This document shows positions 1 through 8,810 of a stretch of DNA of 64,000 nucleotides, in pieces. How positions within the stretch are numbered: the first letter of the stretch is position 1; every line of letters starts with the position of its first letter. Position numbers and translations under genes: made by a program. The DNA is taken from the NCBI GenBank assembly GCA_020634565.1, contig JACKBN010000002.1, positions 248,001 to 312,000 of the forward strand, written 5' to 3'. Source of the stretch: Ardenticatenaceae bacterium (GTDB lineage Bacteria > Chloroflexota > Anaerolineae > Promineifilales > Promineifilaceae). The notes below the pieces were generated by a model. The model saw only the letters and a list, made by a program, of their open reading frames with translations, made no database searches and had not been told where the DNA came from.

Positions 1-586
1 CAATGGGCAGGCTCATCGTGCCCTCTGCTTCCATGATGTCCACGGGGGCAATCGCCGTAAAACCATGCTCTTCCATAACTTGCTGATGCGACTCCGTTGT
101 GGAACGGCGGCCACCATAGGCGGTATTGCATTCGACGATGGTGCCGTTGACTTCGTGTACAAAGGGCGCAATAAACTCAGGTTGCAGGAAATAATTTCCG
201 CCTGGTTCACCACTGTGCAGTTTCACAGCCACATTGCCACTTGGTTTCCGCTCAAGCGCTTCGTATATCTGCATCAATCCAGCGGAGCTGATGTTTTTGG
301 TCATGTAAACCGTTGCCATGCCCTGGGCAACCGGCGTATCCACTTCTGGCGCACTTTCTGCCTCTACCGTTGCCGTTGGCTCAGGTGGCTGCGTAGCGGT
401 TGCTGCGGGCGCCTCGGTTGGTATTTGCGTCGGTGTGTCTGAAGGTGTTTGTGACGATGTTGGTGCAGGTTCCTGCGATGGCGTGGGCAAGATGTTTCTG
501 GTGCGATTCGCACAGGAAACGAGAAAAGCAGTTGCCGCTGACACCATTAATTGTATTGCTTCACGACGGGATATGTTACCTTTCAT
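1..586 (-). CDS. DUF362 domain Tat lipoprotein (3' end outside window)
   Basis: About 195 codons are visible; the C-terminus lies beyond the left edge. The start ATG (584-586 on the minus strand) has GGAG 7 bases upstream. The N-terminus has a twin-arginine pair (SRREA) and a hydrophobic stretch ending in a lipobox-like LVSC, so I infer Tat export and lipid anchoring. A Pro/Thr/Ser-rich linker follows (about residues 33-85), then a region resembling DUF362 proteins (YMTKNIS, NVAVKLHSGEPGG, ECNTAYGG, HGFTAIAPVDIM). DUF362 proteins are poorly understood and often sit near redox enzymes. It follows the IorAB-like pair in the same direction and may belong to that operon. Family assignment is from remembered motifs. 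Confidence 0.8.
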   Translation of the reverse strand, partial: MKGNISRREAIQLMVSAATAFLVSCANRTRNILPTPSQEPAPTSSQTPSDTPTQIPTEAPAATATQPPEPTATVEAESAPEVDTPVAQGMATVYMTKNISSAGLMQIYEALERKPSGNVAVKLHSGEPGGNYFLQPEFIAPFVHEVNGTIVECNTAYGGRRSTTESHQQVMEEHGFTAIAPVDIMEAEGTMSLPI

Positions 587-663
587 CTTTTTACTCCAAC
601 TATGAAATGACGGGAGCTACTTACCTAATGAGTAACGATATATTCTGGACGCCATCAGGGTGT

Positions 664-2886
664 TTAGGATGCCACCGCCTCCAGCACGTATTCTGGCTTA
701 AATGGCAGCCGCCGCAGACGTGTTCCGGTCAGGGCAAAGAAAGCATTGCCTACGGCCGCTGCAATCGGCCCCATCGGGGGTTCGCCCATGCCGCGCGGCT
801 GTCCATCTGACTCTAGCAAAATCACCTCAATCTCAGGTGTTCTGTCTATTGTCATTAGTGGATAACGGCCGAAGTTATCTGCTTCAACCGCACCATTTCT
901 GACTGTAATTTCTTCGATCAGTGTTGAGCTGAGTCCCATGATGATCGCCCCTTCTGTTTGGGCAATAGCTCCGTCTGGGTTAATAAACAGTCCTGCATCT
1001 ACAGCGCAGGTTACTTTGTGGATCTGAATTTCACCGCTGGTCTCGTCAAGCGACAGTTCAACGACTTGCGCTACCACTGTGTCTACGTCGGTGGCACAGG
1101 CAATGCCGTGGGCGTGACCTTCTGGCAGCGCTTCACCCCAATGGGCCTGTGCGGCTGCGGCCATCAACACGCCGCGCATCCGTTCGCTAAACGGGTCGCT
1201 GCCCAAATGATTAAGCCGGAATTGGAGTGGATCAACTTGCGCTGTATAGGCCAGTTCATCCATAAAGCTCTCAGTAGCAAAGACATTGGCTAACAATCCC
1301 AAACCGCGCCACCAGCCGGTACGGATGGGGAAATCTATTAACCAGGTCGTAAACCGGCGGTTTTCAATGCCTTGATAAAAATTAAAAGCACCACGCCATG
1401 AGCCGATGTCGGTGCCCATTACAAACTGCATGGGTGTGGGAAAGAACGGAAAGGCAACAGGACCGCTGGCATGATCATGATTGATGGCTGAAATACGGCC
1501 GTTTTCAAGTCTTGCACTCATTTGGCTGCGGGTTGGTGGCCGGAAATAGCCGTTGCGCATATCTTCCACCCGAAACCAGCCTACGTGGACTGGTGCCCCA
1601 ACCGCTTGCGAAAGGCGCACCGCCTCATTCGCTACCTCAGTGTTTAAACGGCGGCCAAAGCCCCCGCCGAGATAAGTTGGAACCACATTGATATTTTCAG
1701 GTTCGATGCCGGTAAGGCTGGACACTTCGCTCTGGATGGTGCCCTGTGCTTGCGTTGCGCAGTAAATTGTTACCGAGTCAGCCTGTACATCCGCCATGGC
1801 AGCTTGCGGTTCAAGATGCGCATGGGCAGCAAAAGGGGTGAAATATTCGGCCGAGACAGTTGGCTCATCACCAATGACGCTCGCCGCATCCCCATCTTCC
1901 TGAATCGTGTAGCCATCGCGCTCGTTCTCAAAGCTGAGAAGCGCTTCCAGTTCTTCTTGCTGCCACAGCCGACCCTCGTCCCACTCAATGTCAAGTGCGC
2001 GTACGGCCGCTTGTGCTTGCAGCCGCGTTCTGGCAACTACCCCGGCAAAACGCGCCTCTTCATCGATGACCACCTGCACAGCGCCTGGCATATCGGCGGC
2101 ATCGCCAGCTCTGGCCGACTGCATGGTGGCGCCAATTGTCGGTGGGCGGGCAACCGCTCCATAGAGCATGCCCTCGACCTGCACATCGTAGCCATAGATG
2201 GCGGTGCCGGTCAGCTTGCTCTCAAAATCAACTCGTGGGAGTGATTTGCCAATAAACTCAAATTCACTGGATGGTTTCAGTTCGATTGTCTCTACATCGA
2301 TTTCTGGCCATTCTGTCACATCGTCAACGACTTCCCCATAAGTCATGCTTTCATTGGGGTTTGCCTTGACGTAGATGGCTGCCTCTTTGGCTTCTAAATC
2401 AGCCGCCGGGACGCCCATTTTTTCGGCTGCTTTCAGAATGAGCATTTCCCGCATCATGGCAGCGGCCTGACGCACGGGCACATAGGTCGAGGAAACTGAC
2501 GTGCTGCCGCCTGTGTTTGTGTTGGGGCCGCGCAGCGAACCGCTTTGCCGGATGGTGAGCTGATCCCAGCGCACTCCTAGCTCTTCGGCTGCCATTTGGG
2601 CAATGGATGTGTGTACGCCCTGTCCCATTTCTACTTTGCTTATATAAATGGTGATTTCATTGTCGGGCAAGATTTCAATCCAGGTAAAGGGATCATTGTC
2701 CAAACCACCTACGGCCATATTTTCCGCTGACATGCCTGACGCCATACCGGCTATAAAACGGTAAAACGGCCGTCTGCCAACTGCCACACCTATTGCCAAA
2801 GCAGCACCGGTTGCGCCAGCTCCTATCAAAAAACCGCGTCGGGTAACTCGCCATTTGCGTTGGGATTGTGTTTTTGGGTCGCTCAT
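664..2886 (-). CDS. IorB-like molybdopterin-binding aldehyde/isoquinoline oxidoreductase large subunit
   Basis: 740 residues, the length of isoquinoline 1-oxidoreductase beta-type subunits. A twin-arginine signal (TRRGFLIG, residues 15-22) and hydrophobic core predict Tat export of the folded cofactor-bearing enzyme. Molybdopterin-binding features include GGGFGRRL in the middle and GEPPMGP at about residue 701, where Glu702 would be the catalytic base of the xanthine oxidase family. It would hydroxylate or oxidise an aldehyde or N-heterocycle, with electrons leaving through the [2Fe-2S] subunit encoded just upstream (stop/start overlap of 4 bases). The substrate cannot be read from sequence; the aldo/keto reductase and SDR neighbours suggest carbonyl compounds. 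Confidence 0.9.
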   Translation of the reverse strand: MSDPKTQSQRKWRVTRRGFLIGAGATGAALAIGVAVGRRPFYRFIAGMASGMSAENMAVGGLDNDPFTWIEILPDNEITIYISKVEMGQGVHTSIAQMAAEELGVRWDQLTIRQSGSLRGPNTNTGGSTSVSSTYVPVRQAAAMMREMLILKAAEKMGVPAADLEAKEAAIYVKANPNESMTYGEVVDDVTEWPEIDVETIELKPSSEFEFIGKSLPRVDFESKLTGTAIYGYDVQVEGMLYGAVARPPTIGATMQSARAGDAADMPGAVQVVIDEEARFAGVVARTRLQAQAAVRALDIEWDEGRLWQQEELEALLSFENERDGYTIQEDGDAASVIGDEPTVSAEYFTPFAAHAHLEPQAAMADVQADSVTIYCATQAQGTIQSEVSSLTGIEPENINVVPTYLGGGFGRRLNTEVANEAVRLSQAVGAPVHVGWFRVEDMRNGYFRPPTRSQMSARLENGRISAINHDHASGPVAFPFFPTPMQFVMGTDIGSWRGAFNFYQGIENRRFTTWLIDFPIRTGWWRGLGLLANVFATESFMDELAYTAQVDPLQFRLNHLGSDPFSERMRGVLMAAAAQAHWGEALPEGHAHGIACATDVDTVVAQVVELSLDETSGEIQIHKVTCAVDAGLFINPDGAIAQTEGAIIMGLSSTLIEEITVRNGAVEADNFGRYPLMTIDRTPEIEVILLESDGQPRGMGEPPMGPIAAAVGNAFFALTGTRLRRLPFKPEYVLEAVAS

Positions 2887-3371
2887 GCTGCTCCCACTGT
2901 CGTTTTGTTCTGTGCCATGACATCGGCTGCTGTGCTCACTGCATCTTTAATACGCACATAGCAACCACAGCGACAATAATTCTCTTTCATTGCTTCCACG
3001 ATCTCTTCTTCCGTGGGATTACTTGTTTCTTCTAAAAAGGCTACGGCTTGCATAATCTGGCCACTCATACACCAGGCACATTGCGGCACCTGTTTGTCGA
3101 TAAACGCTTGCTGCACCGGATGCAGTTCGCCCTCTGGCGAAGCTAACCCTTCAATCGTACGGATTTCAGTGCCAACAACAGCCTGAACGGCCGTCATGCA
3201 GGCCCGTGTTGCTACTCCATCTACATGTACCGTGCAGGACCCACAAAAACCGGCTCCACACCCAAAACGGGTGCCCATCAGACCAAGGTTGTCACGCAGA
3301 ACCCAGAGTAAATTGCCAGACTCGTATGCTTCATCGACTTCGTAGGTTTGTCCGTTAATACGCAATTCCAT
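2883..3371 (-). CDS. IorA/CoxS-like [2Fe-2S] subunit
   Basis: 162 residues. It carries both cluster motifs of the xanthine oxidase small subunit: a plant-type ferredoxin motif (GCGAGFCGSC, with a further Cys downstream) and the C-terminal pair CAWC...CRCGC. It passes electrons from the molybdenum subunit encoded downstream, with which it overlaps by an ATGA junction, implying translational coupling. I start at the ATG at 3371 (MELRING) because GAGAGG lies 8-13 bases upstream; a TTG start 18 bases further up would consume that site. There is no signal peptide, so export would be by hitch-hiking with the Tat-borne large subunit. Confidence 0.92.
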   Translation of the reverse strand: MELRINGQTYEVDEAYESGNLLWVLRDNLGLMGTRFGCGAGFCGSCTVHVDGVATRACMTAVQAVVGTEIRTIEGLASPEGELHPVQQAFIDKQVPQCAWCMSGQIMQAVAFLEETSNPTEEEIVEAMKENYCRCGCYVRIKDAVSTAADVMAQNKTTVGAA

Positions 3372-3415
3372 AGCTTTTTTGCCTCTCAATGATTATCGGG
3401 ATGTTAAAGTGCTTG

Positions 3416-3496
3416 TCCGAATAGAGGCCACAGAGTTCATAAAGAGACTGTGATGGATCTCAACCCGCACTCTTTATGCTCTGTAGCTTTTTCGGA
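3416..3496. repeat. TCCGAA...TTCGGA inverted repeat, copy 1
   Basis: An 81-bp element with complementary ends (TCCGAATAGAGGCCACAGAG against CTCTGTAGCTTTTTCGGA) and an inner CATAAAGAG/CTCTTTATG pair. A second copy with the same ends lies at 59099-59186. It sits between the double-cupin gene and the [2Fe-2S] gene, so it would be transcribed as a long hairpin inside the operon. Confidence 0.7.
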
Positions 3497-3507
3497 TGAT
3501 TTTAAGT

Positions 3508-4419
3508 TTACCGGGCAGACAGTTTGTCGTAATCCTCATCACGAACGGCCTCGTGCCATTCGTTTTTGCTGTCATCCCCTGGTACGGCAATGGCAACGTG
3601 CGAGAACCAGCTGTCCGCTTTAGCTCCATGCCAATGCTTGACCCCTGCGGGGATATAAACAATAGAGCCTTCCTGCAAACTCACAGCTTCTTTGCCTTCT
3701 TCCTGGTACCAGCCTTCTCCGGCTGTACAGATCAGTATCTGCCCGCCAGCCTTTGTGGCGTGATGAATATGCCAATTGTTGCGGCACCCTGGTTCAAACG
3801 TGACGTTGGTTAAGAACAGGGGCGCTCTACCTGGCGTGGTTATCATTTTCAGGTAGGAACGGCCGCTAAAATATTTGGACAGCATAAAGTTACGCATGCC
3901 TGTGCCAAACATATTCGCTTTGTCGAACGCTTTTTTATTGGTGTATTTGCCCTGTCCGCGTTCAATCTGCTTGCTTTTTGTAGCTGGTAGTTGGCTGTAA
4001 GCCTCGTCAGAAACCGTCTCAAGCCATTCATTGCTGGTTTCTACACCAGGAATTTCCACAGAGATATGGCTAAACCAGCTGTCCGCTTTGGCCCCATGCC
4101 AATGCTTTACCCCGGCGGGGATGTGCACAAAAGAGCCTTCAGCCAGGCTAACCGGCTTTTTACCTTCTTGCTGGTACCAACCCTCGCCTGCGGTGCAGAT
4201 GAGCATTTGCCCGCCGCCGCTTTTTGCATGATGAATATGCCAGTTGTTGCGGCAGCCCGGTTCAAAAGTCACGTTGGCCAAAAACAAAGGCCATTCTCCA
4301 GGTTTTGCAAACAGGTTCAAAAAGGAATTGCCAATAAAATATTTGGCAAACATCTCGTTTGGCATACCAGTGCCAAACATATTTACTTTTTCAAATTCTT
4401 GAATATTTTTGTATTTCAT
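3508..4419 (-). CDS. Double cupin protein with internally duplicated domains
   Basis: 303 residues made of two copies of the same about 145-residue unit. Each begins with NMFGTGM, passes through NVTFEPGCRNNWHIHHA and GEGWYQ, and ends in IPAGVKHWHGAKADSWFSH. The metal ligands of cupin motif 1 (HIHH) and motif 2 (the His of KHWH) are present in both halves, so both may bind metal. Small cupins of this type usually accompany aldo/keto reductase and carboxymuconolactone decarboxylase genes under AraC or MerR regulators, as here. The function is unknown; a role in handling reactive carbonyl or quinone compounds is inference. It is related to the single cupin at 7189-7584. Confidence 0.88.
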   Translation of the reverse strand: MKYKNIQEFEKVNMFGTGMPNEMFAKYFIGNSFLNLFAKPGEWPLFLANVTFEPGCRNNWHIHHAKSGGGQMLICTAGEGWYQQEGKKPVSLAEGSFVHIPAGVKHWHGAKADSWFSHISVEIPGVETSNEWLETVSDEAYSQLPATKSKQIERGQGKYTNKKAFDKANMFGTGMRNFMLSKYFSGRSYLKMITTPGRAPLFLTNVTFEPGCRNNWHIHHATKAGGQILICTAGEGWYQEEGKEAVSLQEGSIVYIPAGVKHWHGAKADSWFSHVAIAVPGDDSKNEWHEAVRDEDYDKLSAR

Positions 4420-4443
4420 TAGTTTTGCTTCCCTCGGCTGCTT

Positions 4444-5352
4444 TTAACCACGAATGGAACGCCATACCATTGAAAGCATGGAGCGCAAATTCAGCTTGCC
4501 GCCGTAAACGGGCATCATGCTGGCATCGCCATAATCTTCGATTTGTGGCACGTTCTGCAAAACAGTCATGTCCGCCTCAGAGATGACAAAATCGACAGCT
4601 GCGTTGGATTTCATGTGGGCCGGATTGGCTGTCTTTGGCAGCGGCAGCAGACCAAGCTCCAAACAGTAGCGAATGCTGAGTTGGGGCACGGAAACGCCGT
4701 ATTTTTGAGCCATTGCGGTAACTTCTTGATTCTTCATCAGCTCGCCGTGGGCAATGGGTGAATAGGCTTCTACCAAAATCCCCTGGTCTTGCGTGTATTG
4801 AATCAGCTCTGTTGGTGTATTGCTGATGTGCGCCAAAATTTGGTTGACCATCGGCTTAACGGAGCAGGAGTCAAGGATGTTCTTTAGATCGGCTTGTTCA
4901 AAGTTGGAAAGGCCGATAGCGCGCAGTTTGCCTGCTTTATATGCTTCTTCGAGCGCGCGCCACGCTTCACGGTTTCCTTCAAAAAACCGGTCGTCGCCAC
5001 GGAATTTGCGCCAGGGTTGGGGGCTGTGGATGATCATCATGTCGATGTAATCAAGCCCCATTGTTTTGAGCGAGTTGTCTATGGAGGAAACGGCCGTATT
5101 ATAAGATTTCACTTCTGCCGCCAGTTTTGTGGTGATAAACATCTCTTCTCGTTTGACACCAGAAGCGCGAACGCCCTCGCCCACGCCGCTTTCGTTACGG
5201 TATGCCTGGGCAGTATCAATATGCCGATACCCAAGTTCGGTTGCATTCTTCACCGCCTGGACAACGTCTTTGTTGCTAATAAACCAGGTGCCAAGACCGA
5301 GTTTCGGAATCTCGACCCCATTCGATAGTGTGTATTTTTCTTCCAAAATCAT
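4444..5352 (-). CDS. Aldo/keto reductase (2,5-diketogluconate reductase type), paralogue A
   Basis: 302 residues, a standard length for the family. The catalytic tetrad is readable: Asp and Tyr in DTAQAYRNE, Lys in TTKLAAE and His in IIHSPQPW. The C-terminal LPKTANPAHMKSN gives the NADPH-binding region. The enzyme reduces aldehydes or ketones with NADPH. I start at ATG 5352 because AAGGA is then 8 bases upstream, against 2 bases for ATG 5358. It is highly similar to the gene immediately upstream (5490-6356), differing mainly at the ends, so it is a tandem duplicate. The substrate is unknown. Confidence 0.93.
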   Translation of the reverse strand: MILEEKYTLSNGVEIPKLGLGTWFISNKDVVQAVKNATELGYRHIDTAQAYRNESGVGEGVRASGVKREEMFITTKLAAEVKSYNTAVSSIDNSLKTMGLDYIDMMIIHSPQPWRKFRGDDRFFEGNREAWRALEEAYKAGKLRAIGLSNFEQADLKNILDSCSVKPMVNQILAHISNTPTELIQYTQDQGILVEAYSPIAHGELMKNQEVTAMAQKYGVSVPQLSIRYCLELGLLPLPKTANPAHMKSNAAVDFVISEADMTVLQNVPQIEDYGDASMMPVYGGKLNLRSMLSMVWRSIRG

Positions 5353-5434
5353 GATCATTTTCCTTGTAGATAGAAGGAGTGGCTCCCCTTCAAATTTGTC
5401 TATCTTTGTTGCTGTGTTTCAGTCAATTTACAAC

Positions 5435-5464
5435 CGTGCCATCCAGGAAACCCCGGATGGCACG
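5435..5464. repeat. Intercistronic hairpin between tandem aldo/keto reductase genes
   Basis: CGTGCCATCC and GGATGGCACG form a 10-bp stem around a 10-base loop. No T-run follows on the minus strand, so this is more likely an mRNA-stabilising or processing hairpin than a terminator. Confidence 0.5.
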
Positions 5465-5489
5465 ATGACTAGCTAGAGAAAATTAATGA

Positions 5490-6356
5490 TTAACTCAGCT
5501 TCCCGCCGTACACAGGGAACATGCTGGCCTCGCCATAATTTTCGATTTGTTCTATGTTTTTCAGGAATTCCATATCTTCGTCTGAAATCACAAAATCGAC
5601 AGCTGCGTTGGATTTCATGTGGGCAGGATTTGCCGTTTTGGGCAATGGTAGCAGATCGAGTTGCAGCACGTAGCGAATACTCAACTGCGGCACGGAAACG
5701 CCATATTTTTCAGCCATATTGATGACGTCCTCATTTTTCATCAGCTCGCCGTGGGCAATAGGTGAATACGCTTCTACCAGGATGCCGTTGTCTTGCGAAT
5801 ATTGGATCAACTCTTTTGGCGTGTTGCTGATGTGGGCCAAAATTTGGTTGACCATTGGCTTCACCGTGCAAGATTCCAGGATATTGTCCAGATCTTCTTT
5901 TTCGAAGTTTGAAACACCAATGGCCCGCAGTTTGCCAGCTTTGTATGCTTCTTCGAGCGCACGCCATGCTTCACGGTTGCCGTCAGCATAGGCATCTTCT
6001 TTGTGGAACTCCATCCACGGCTTGGGGCTGTGGATAATCATCAGGTCAATGTAATCAAGGCCCATTGTCTTCAGTGATTGATCAATAGAGGCAACGGCCG
6101 CTTCATAAGACTTTACTTCTGCGGCCAGTTTGGTGGTTACAAAAATTTCTTCACGTTTGACACCAGCTTCTCTAATGCCTTCACCCACGCCGCGTTCATT
6201 TTGATACGCTTGTGCCGTGTCGATGTGACGATAGCCAAGTTTTACAGCCTCTTTCACGGCTTCAACGACGTCCGTGTCGTTGATGAACCAGGTGCCCAGG
6301 CCAAGTTTCGGAATTTCTACCCCATTGGATAGTGTGAATGTTTCATTTAAAATCAT
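5490..6356 (-). CDS. Aldo/keto reductase, paralogue B
   Basis: 288 residues, with AAGGA upstream of its ATG. The tetrad is readable as in its neighbour: DTAQAYQNE (Asp, Tyr), TTKLAAE (Lys) and IIHSPKPW (His), and the NADPH region LPKTANPAHMKSN is identical. It is predicted to be a soluble NADPH-dependent carbonyl reductase of the AKR5-like group. It lies 137 bases upstream of paralogue A on the same strand, with a hairpin between them. The high mutual similarity points to a fairly recent tandem duplication. Confidence 0.93.
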   Translation of the reverse strand: MILNETFTLSNGVEIPKLGLGTWFINDTDVVEAVKEAVKLGYRHIDTAQAYQNERGVGEGIREAGVKREEIFVTTKLAAEVKSYEAAVASIDQSLKTMGLDYIDLMIIHSPKPWMEFHKEDAYADGNREAWRALEEAYKAGKLRAIGVSNFEKEDLDNILESCTVKPMVNQILAHISNTPKELIQYSQDNGILVEAYSPIAHGELMKNEDVINMAEKYGVSVPQLSIRYVLQLDLLPLPKTANPAHMKSNAAVDFVISDEDMEFLKNIEQIENYGEASMFPVYGGKLS

Positions 6357-6417
6357 GCTAATTCTTCCTTTGAAATATTAATTTCACTTATTTGTTTACA
6401 GGTATGTTGATTGTTGT

Positions 6418-7161
6418 TTACCAGGGTTGATTGGATGGACCAATTGTAAATTCATTTACGGTTGTGTCTTCCGGCAGATCGATGGCAAACGCCACCACAT
6501 CAGCGACACGCTTCGGTGAAATGCCATACTGCTGATACAGAGCTGTCATGCCAGCGGACATGTTTTCATCCGTAATCGTATTCAACAATTCGGTGTTAAT
6601 CGCGGCCGGATAAATAGTTGCCGTGCGAATATTGGTTCCTTCCTGAGCTGACTCCATGCGTAATACTTCCATAAAATCACGCACAAACCATTTTGTTCCA
6701 CCATATACTGCCCCGCCAGGATATGCTTTCAATCCGGCGACCGATGAGTTAGCGATAATATGTCCAGACTTCTGATTAATGAATGTTGGCAGTACAGCCG
6801 CAACACCATTGAGGACACCTTTGATGTTGACATCAACCATTTGATGCCATTCATCAGTTTTCAGTGCTGAAAGTGGTGAGTTCGGCATTAAGCCAGCGTT
6901 CAGGAAAATTGCATCAAGCCGGCCAAACGTTTTCTGAGCCAGTTCAACGATTGTGTCGTTATCTGCTGGATCAACCACATCCATTACCTGATAGACAGCT
7001 TGTCCACCAGCGCTTTGAATTTCAGCTACCAATTGTTTCAGTTTCTCTTCGCGCCGTGCGCCCAATACAACTTTTGCGCCTTTGCTAGCAAGTAGTTTTG
7101 CAGTTGCCGCACCAATTCCTGATGATGCACCGGTAATAATGACAACTTTGTCTTTAATCAT
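6418..7161 (-). CDS. Short-chain dehydrogenase/reductase
   Basis: 247 residues. The Rossmann glycine motif GASSGIG is near residue 11, NAGL follows the fourth strand, the catalytic Ser is in ANSSVAG, and the Tyr-x3-Lys pair is in YGGTKWF. It resembles the classical SDRs of the YdfG/clavulanate-type group, which use NADP(H) on hydroxy acids or small carbonyls. It belongs to the leftward oxidoreductase series, between the single cupin gene and the two aldo/keto reductases, with short gaps that suggest cotranscription from the AraC-divergent promoter region at 7585-7781. The substrate is not deducible. Confidence 0.9.
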   Translation of the reverse strand: MIKDKVVIITGASSGIGAATAKLLASKGAKVVLGARREEKLKQLVAEIQSAGGQAVYQVMDVVDPADNDTIVELAQKTFGRLDAIFLNAGLMPNSPLSALKTDEWHQMVDVNIKGVLNGVAAVLPTFINQKSGHIIANSSVAGLKAYPGGAVYGGTKWFVRDFMEVLRMESAQEGTNIRTATIYPAAINTELLNTITDENMSAGMTALYQQYGISPKRVADVVAFAIDLPEDTTVNEFTIGPSNQPW

Positions 7162-7188
7162 GATAACTCTCCTTCACAAGCGTTTGCT

Positions 7189-7584
7189 TCACTTTTGATA
7201 CTGTTCATCGCTAACGTGTTCTAACCAATCAACGGCTTTGCCGTCGAGGGCTTCTTGCAGGGCAATGTGGCTCATGGCGGTGGTTGCACTGGCTCCGTGC
7301 CAATGTTTTTCACCTGGGGCAAATTGAACGACATCACCGGGATGGACTTCCTCAATTGGACCGTCCCAACGTTGTACCCAACCGCAGCCAGCCGTGATGA
7401 TCAGGGTCTGGCCTAGCGGATGTGTGTGCCAGGCAGTGCGTGCGCCTGGCTCGAAGGTGACGCCAGCGCCACCCATGCGTGCAGGTTCCTTAGCGCCGAA
7501 TAGCGGATCAATCCGCACCGTACCAGTAAACCAGTCGGCTGGTCCGGCGACAGAAGGTTGTGCACCGATTCTATTAATTTCCAT
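7189..7584 (-). CDS. Single-domain cupin protein
   Basis: 131 residues with one cupin fold: motif 1 TAWHTHPLGQ with two His ligands, and motif 2 PGEKHWHGAS with another. It resembles YhhW/YxaG-free small cupins often annotated as carboxymuconolactone decarboxylase-associated. It is the first gene of the leftward oxidoreductase series, divergent from the AraC regulator at 7782. Its reaction is unknown. The gene start is supported by an AGGAG-like sequence (AAAGGAG) just upstream of the ATG. Confidence 0.85.
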   Translation of the reverse strand: MEINRIGAQPSVAGPADWFTGTVRIDPLFGAKEPARMGGAGVTFEPGARTAWHTHPLGQTLIITAGCGWVQRWDGPIEEVHPGDVVQFAPGEKHWHGASATTAMSHIALQEALDGKAVDWLEHVSDEQYQK

Positions 7585-7647
7585 TTCGGACTCCTTTGAT
7601 AATCCTGTCTAAAGGGCAGTTTGCCTTGAACAAAAATCCAATGTACT

Positions 7648-7713
7648 AGGATTATCTCTCTTATCTTTAAATTTATTTTACTCCTTTGAGCGACTGAGTG
7701 ATATAATAATCCT
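7648..7713. promoter_or_regulatory. Divergent control region with AGGATTAT/ATAATCCT pair
   Basis: The 197-bp gap between the divergent cupin and AraC genes is AT-rich. It holds an inverted pair AGGATTAT (7648-7655) and ATAATCCT (7706-7713), and a TACAAT box nearer the AraC start. AraC-family proteins often control the gene divergent from them, so this pair is a candidate operator. I found no convincing -35 box, so the promoter position is not fixed. Confidence 0.35.
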
Positions 7714-7781
7714 CGATAATCATTGTACAATTCTGCAAGTTTTGTAAATTTGAGCTTGAGAGCAAGCTTATAGAGGTTACT

Positions 7782-8738
7782 ATGGATTTAATGAATTCTC
7801 ATCAATCTGACCGTGAGGCACAACGGGTGCAGGCAAACCGAGAAGAGCTGGTTGAACGGATGATGCGGGCCTGCCCAGTAGATGGGCCATCACGGCCGTT
7901 GGATGGCGTTTTTTGTTACCGATCTTCTGTGCCAACAGAGCTAAACCCCACGTTGTCTGATCCCGCATTGGCGGTTATTGCGCAGGGTAGCAAGGAACTT
8001 TATTTGGGTGAGGAGCGCTTCCAGTATGATCCGTATCATTACTGTTTGGGTACGTTGGAACTGCCTGTTTCCAGCCATGTGATTGAGGCGACGCCGGAAC
8101 GGCCGTATCTCAGTTTAAGCTTTGCGCTGGACCCCATCCTCATTGGCTCGATCATGACAGAGTTGGGCCACACTGAAAAACCAAAGCGGGCTGATTTGAA
8201 AGCGATGGACGTAAGCGCGCTCGATGCCGGTTTGCTAGACGCCATCGTGCGGCTTGTGCGGTTGATAGAGACCCCCGTCGAAGCACCCGTTTTGGCGCCG
8301 CTGATTAAGCGGGAGATCATTTGCCGGCTCTTGTTGGGCGCGCAAGGGGACCGGCTGTTCCATATTGCTACTGTGGGTGGTTATACAACGCCAATTGCCA
8401 GAGCCATTGAACGGCTTCGTGAAGCGTATGATCAACAAATTCGCATCGAAGAAGTTGCGGAAGAGGTTGGCCTGAGTGTTTCCAGCTTCCATCACCAATT
8501 TAAGGCGGTGACCGCGCTGACCCCCTTGCAATTCCAAAAGCGGCTGCGGCTTCAAGAAGCGCGTCGGCTGATGGTGGGCGAGGATTTGGATGCGACGACC
8601 ACCGCTTTTCGGGTTGGTTATAATGATGCTTCGCACTTTAACCGGGAGTACAAAAGACTCTTCGGCTTGCCGCCCATGCGTGACGTGGAGCGGGTGCGTG
8701 AATACACTCAGGGCAACGCGGGTATGGTAGTTAACTAA
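7782..8738 (+). CDS. AraC-family transcriptional regulator with AraC_N domain
   Basis: 318 residues; AGAGG precedes the ATG. The N-terminal half is of the AraC_N type (LNPTLSDPALAVIAQGSKELYLG, then SSHVIEATPERPYLSL). The C-terminal half has the two helix-turn-helix units (IRIEEVAEEVGLSVSSFHHQF and the region around AFRVGYNDASHFNREYKRLFG). E. coli YqhC has the same architecture and activates an aldehyde reductase and an aldo/keto reductase gene. By analogy this protein probably controls the divergent cupin-SDR-AKR-AKR series in response to aldehydes or related stress; that is inference. A strong hairpin terminator follows. Confidence 0.93.
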   Translation: MDLMNSHQSDREAQRVQANREELVERMMRACPVDGPSRPLDGVFCYRSSVPTELNPTLSDPALAVIAQGSKELYLGEERFQYDPYHYCLGTLELPVSSHVIEATPERPYLSLSFALDPILIGSIMTELGHTEKPKRADLKAMDVSALDAGLLDAIVRLVRLIETPVEAPVLAPLIKREIICRLLLGAQGDRLFHIATVGGYTTPIARAIERLREAYDQQIRIEEVAEEVGLSVSSFHHQFKAVTALTPLQFQKRLRLQEARRLMVGEDLDATTTAFRVGYNDASHFNREYKRLFGLPPMRDVERVREYTQGNAGMVVN

Positions 8739-8763
8739 AAGCTGCTGCTCCCCTCAGATTGAG

Positions 8764-8805
8764 CACAGGGTTGGCAAAGTTCCACGGAGCTTTGCCAACC
8801 CTGTG
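8764..8805 (+). terminator. Intrinsic terminator after the AraC gene
   Basis: CACAGGGTTGGCAAAG (8764-8779) pairs perfectly with 8790-8805 around a 10-base loop, followed by TTTGTTTATT on the plus strand. It separates the AraC gene from the convergent hydrolase gene. Confidence 0.9.
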
Positions 8806-8810
8806 TTTGT

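Noticed and set aside
664..3371. Carbon monoxide dehydrogenase or nicotinate hydroxylase for the molybdenum pair
   Set aside because: No medium FAD subunit is present, and the Tat signal and GEPPMGP motif fit the IorAB-type two-subunit enzymes better.
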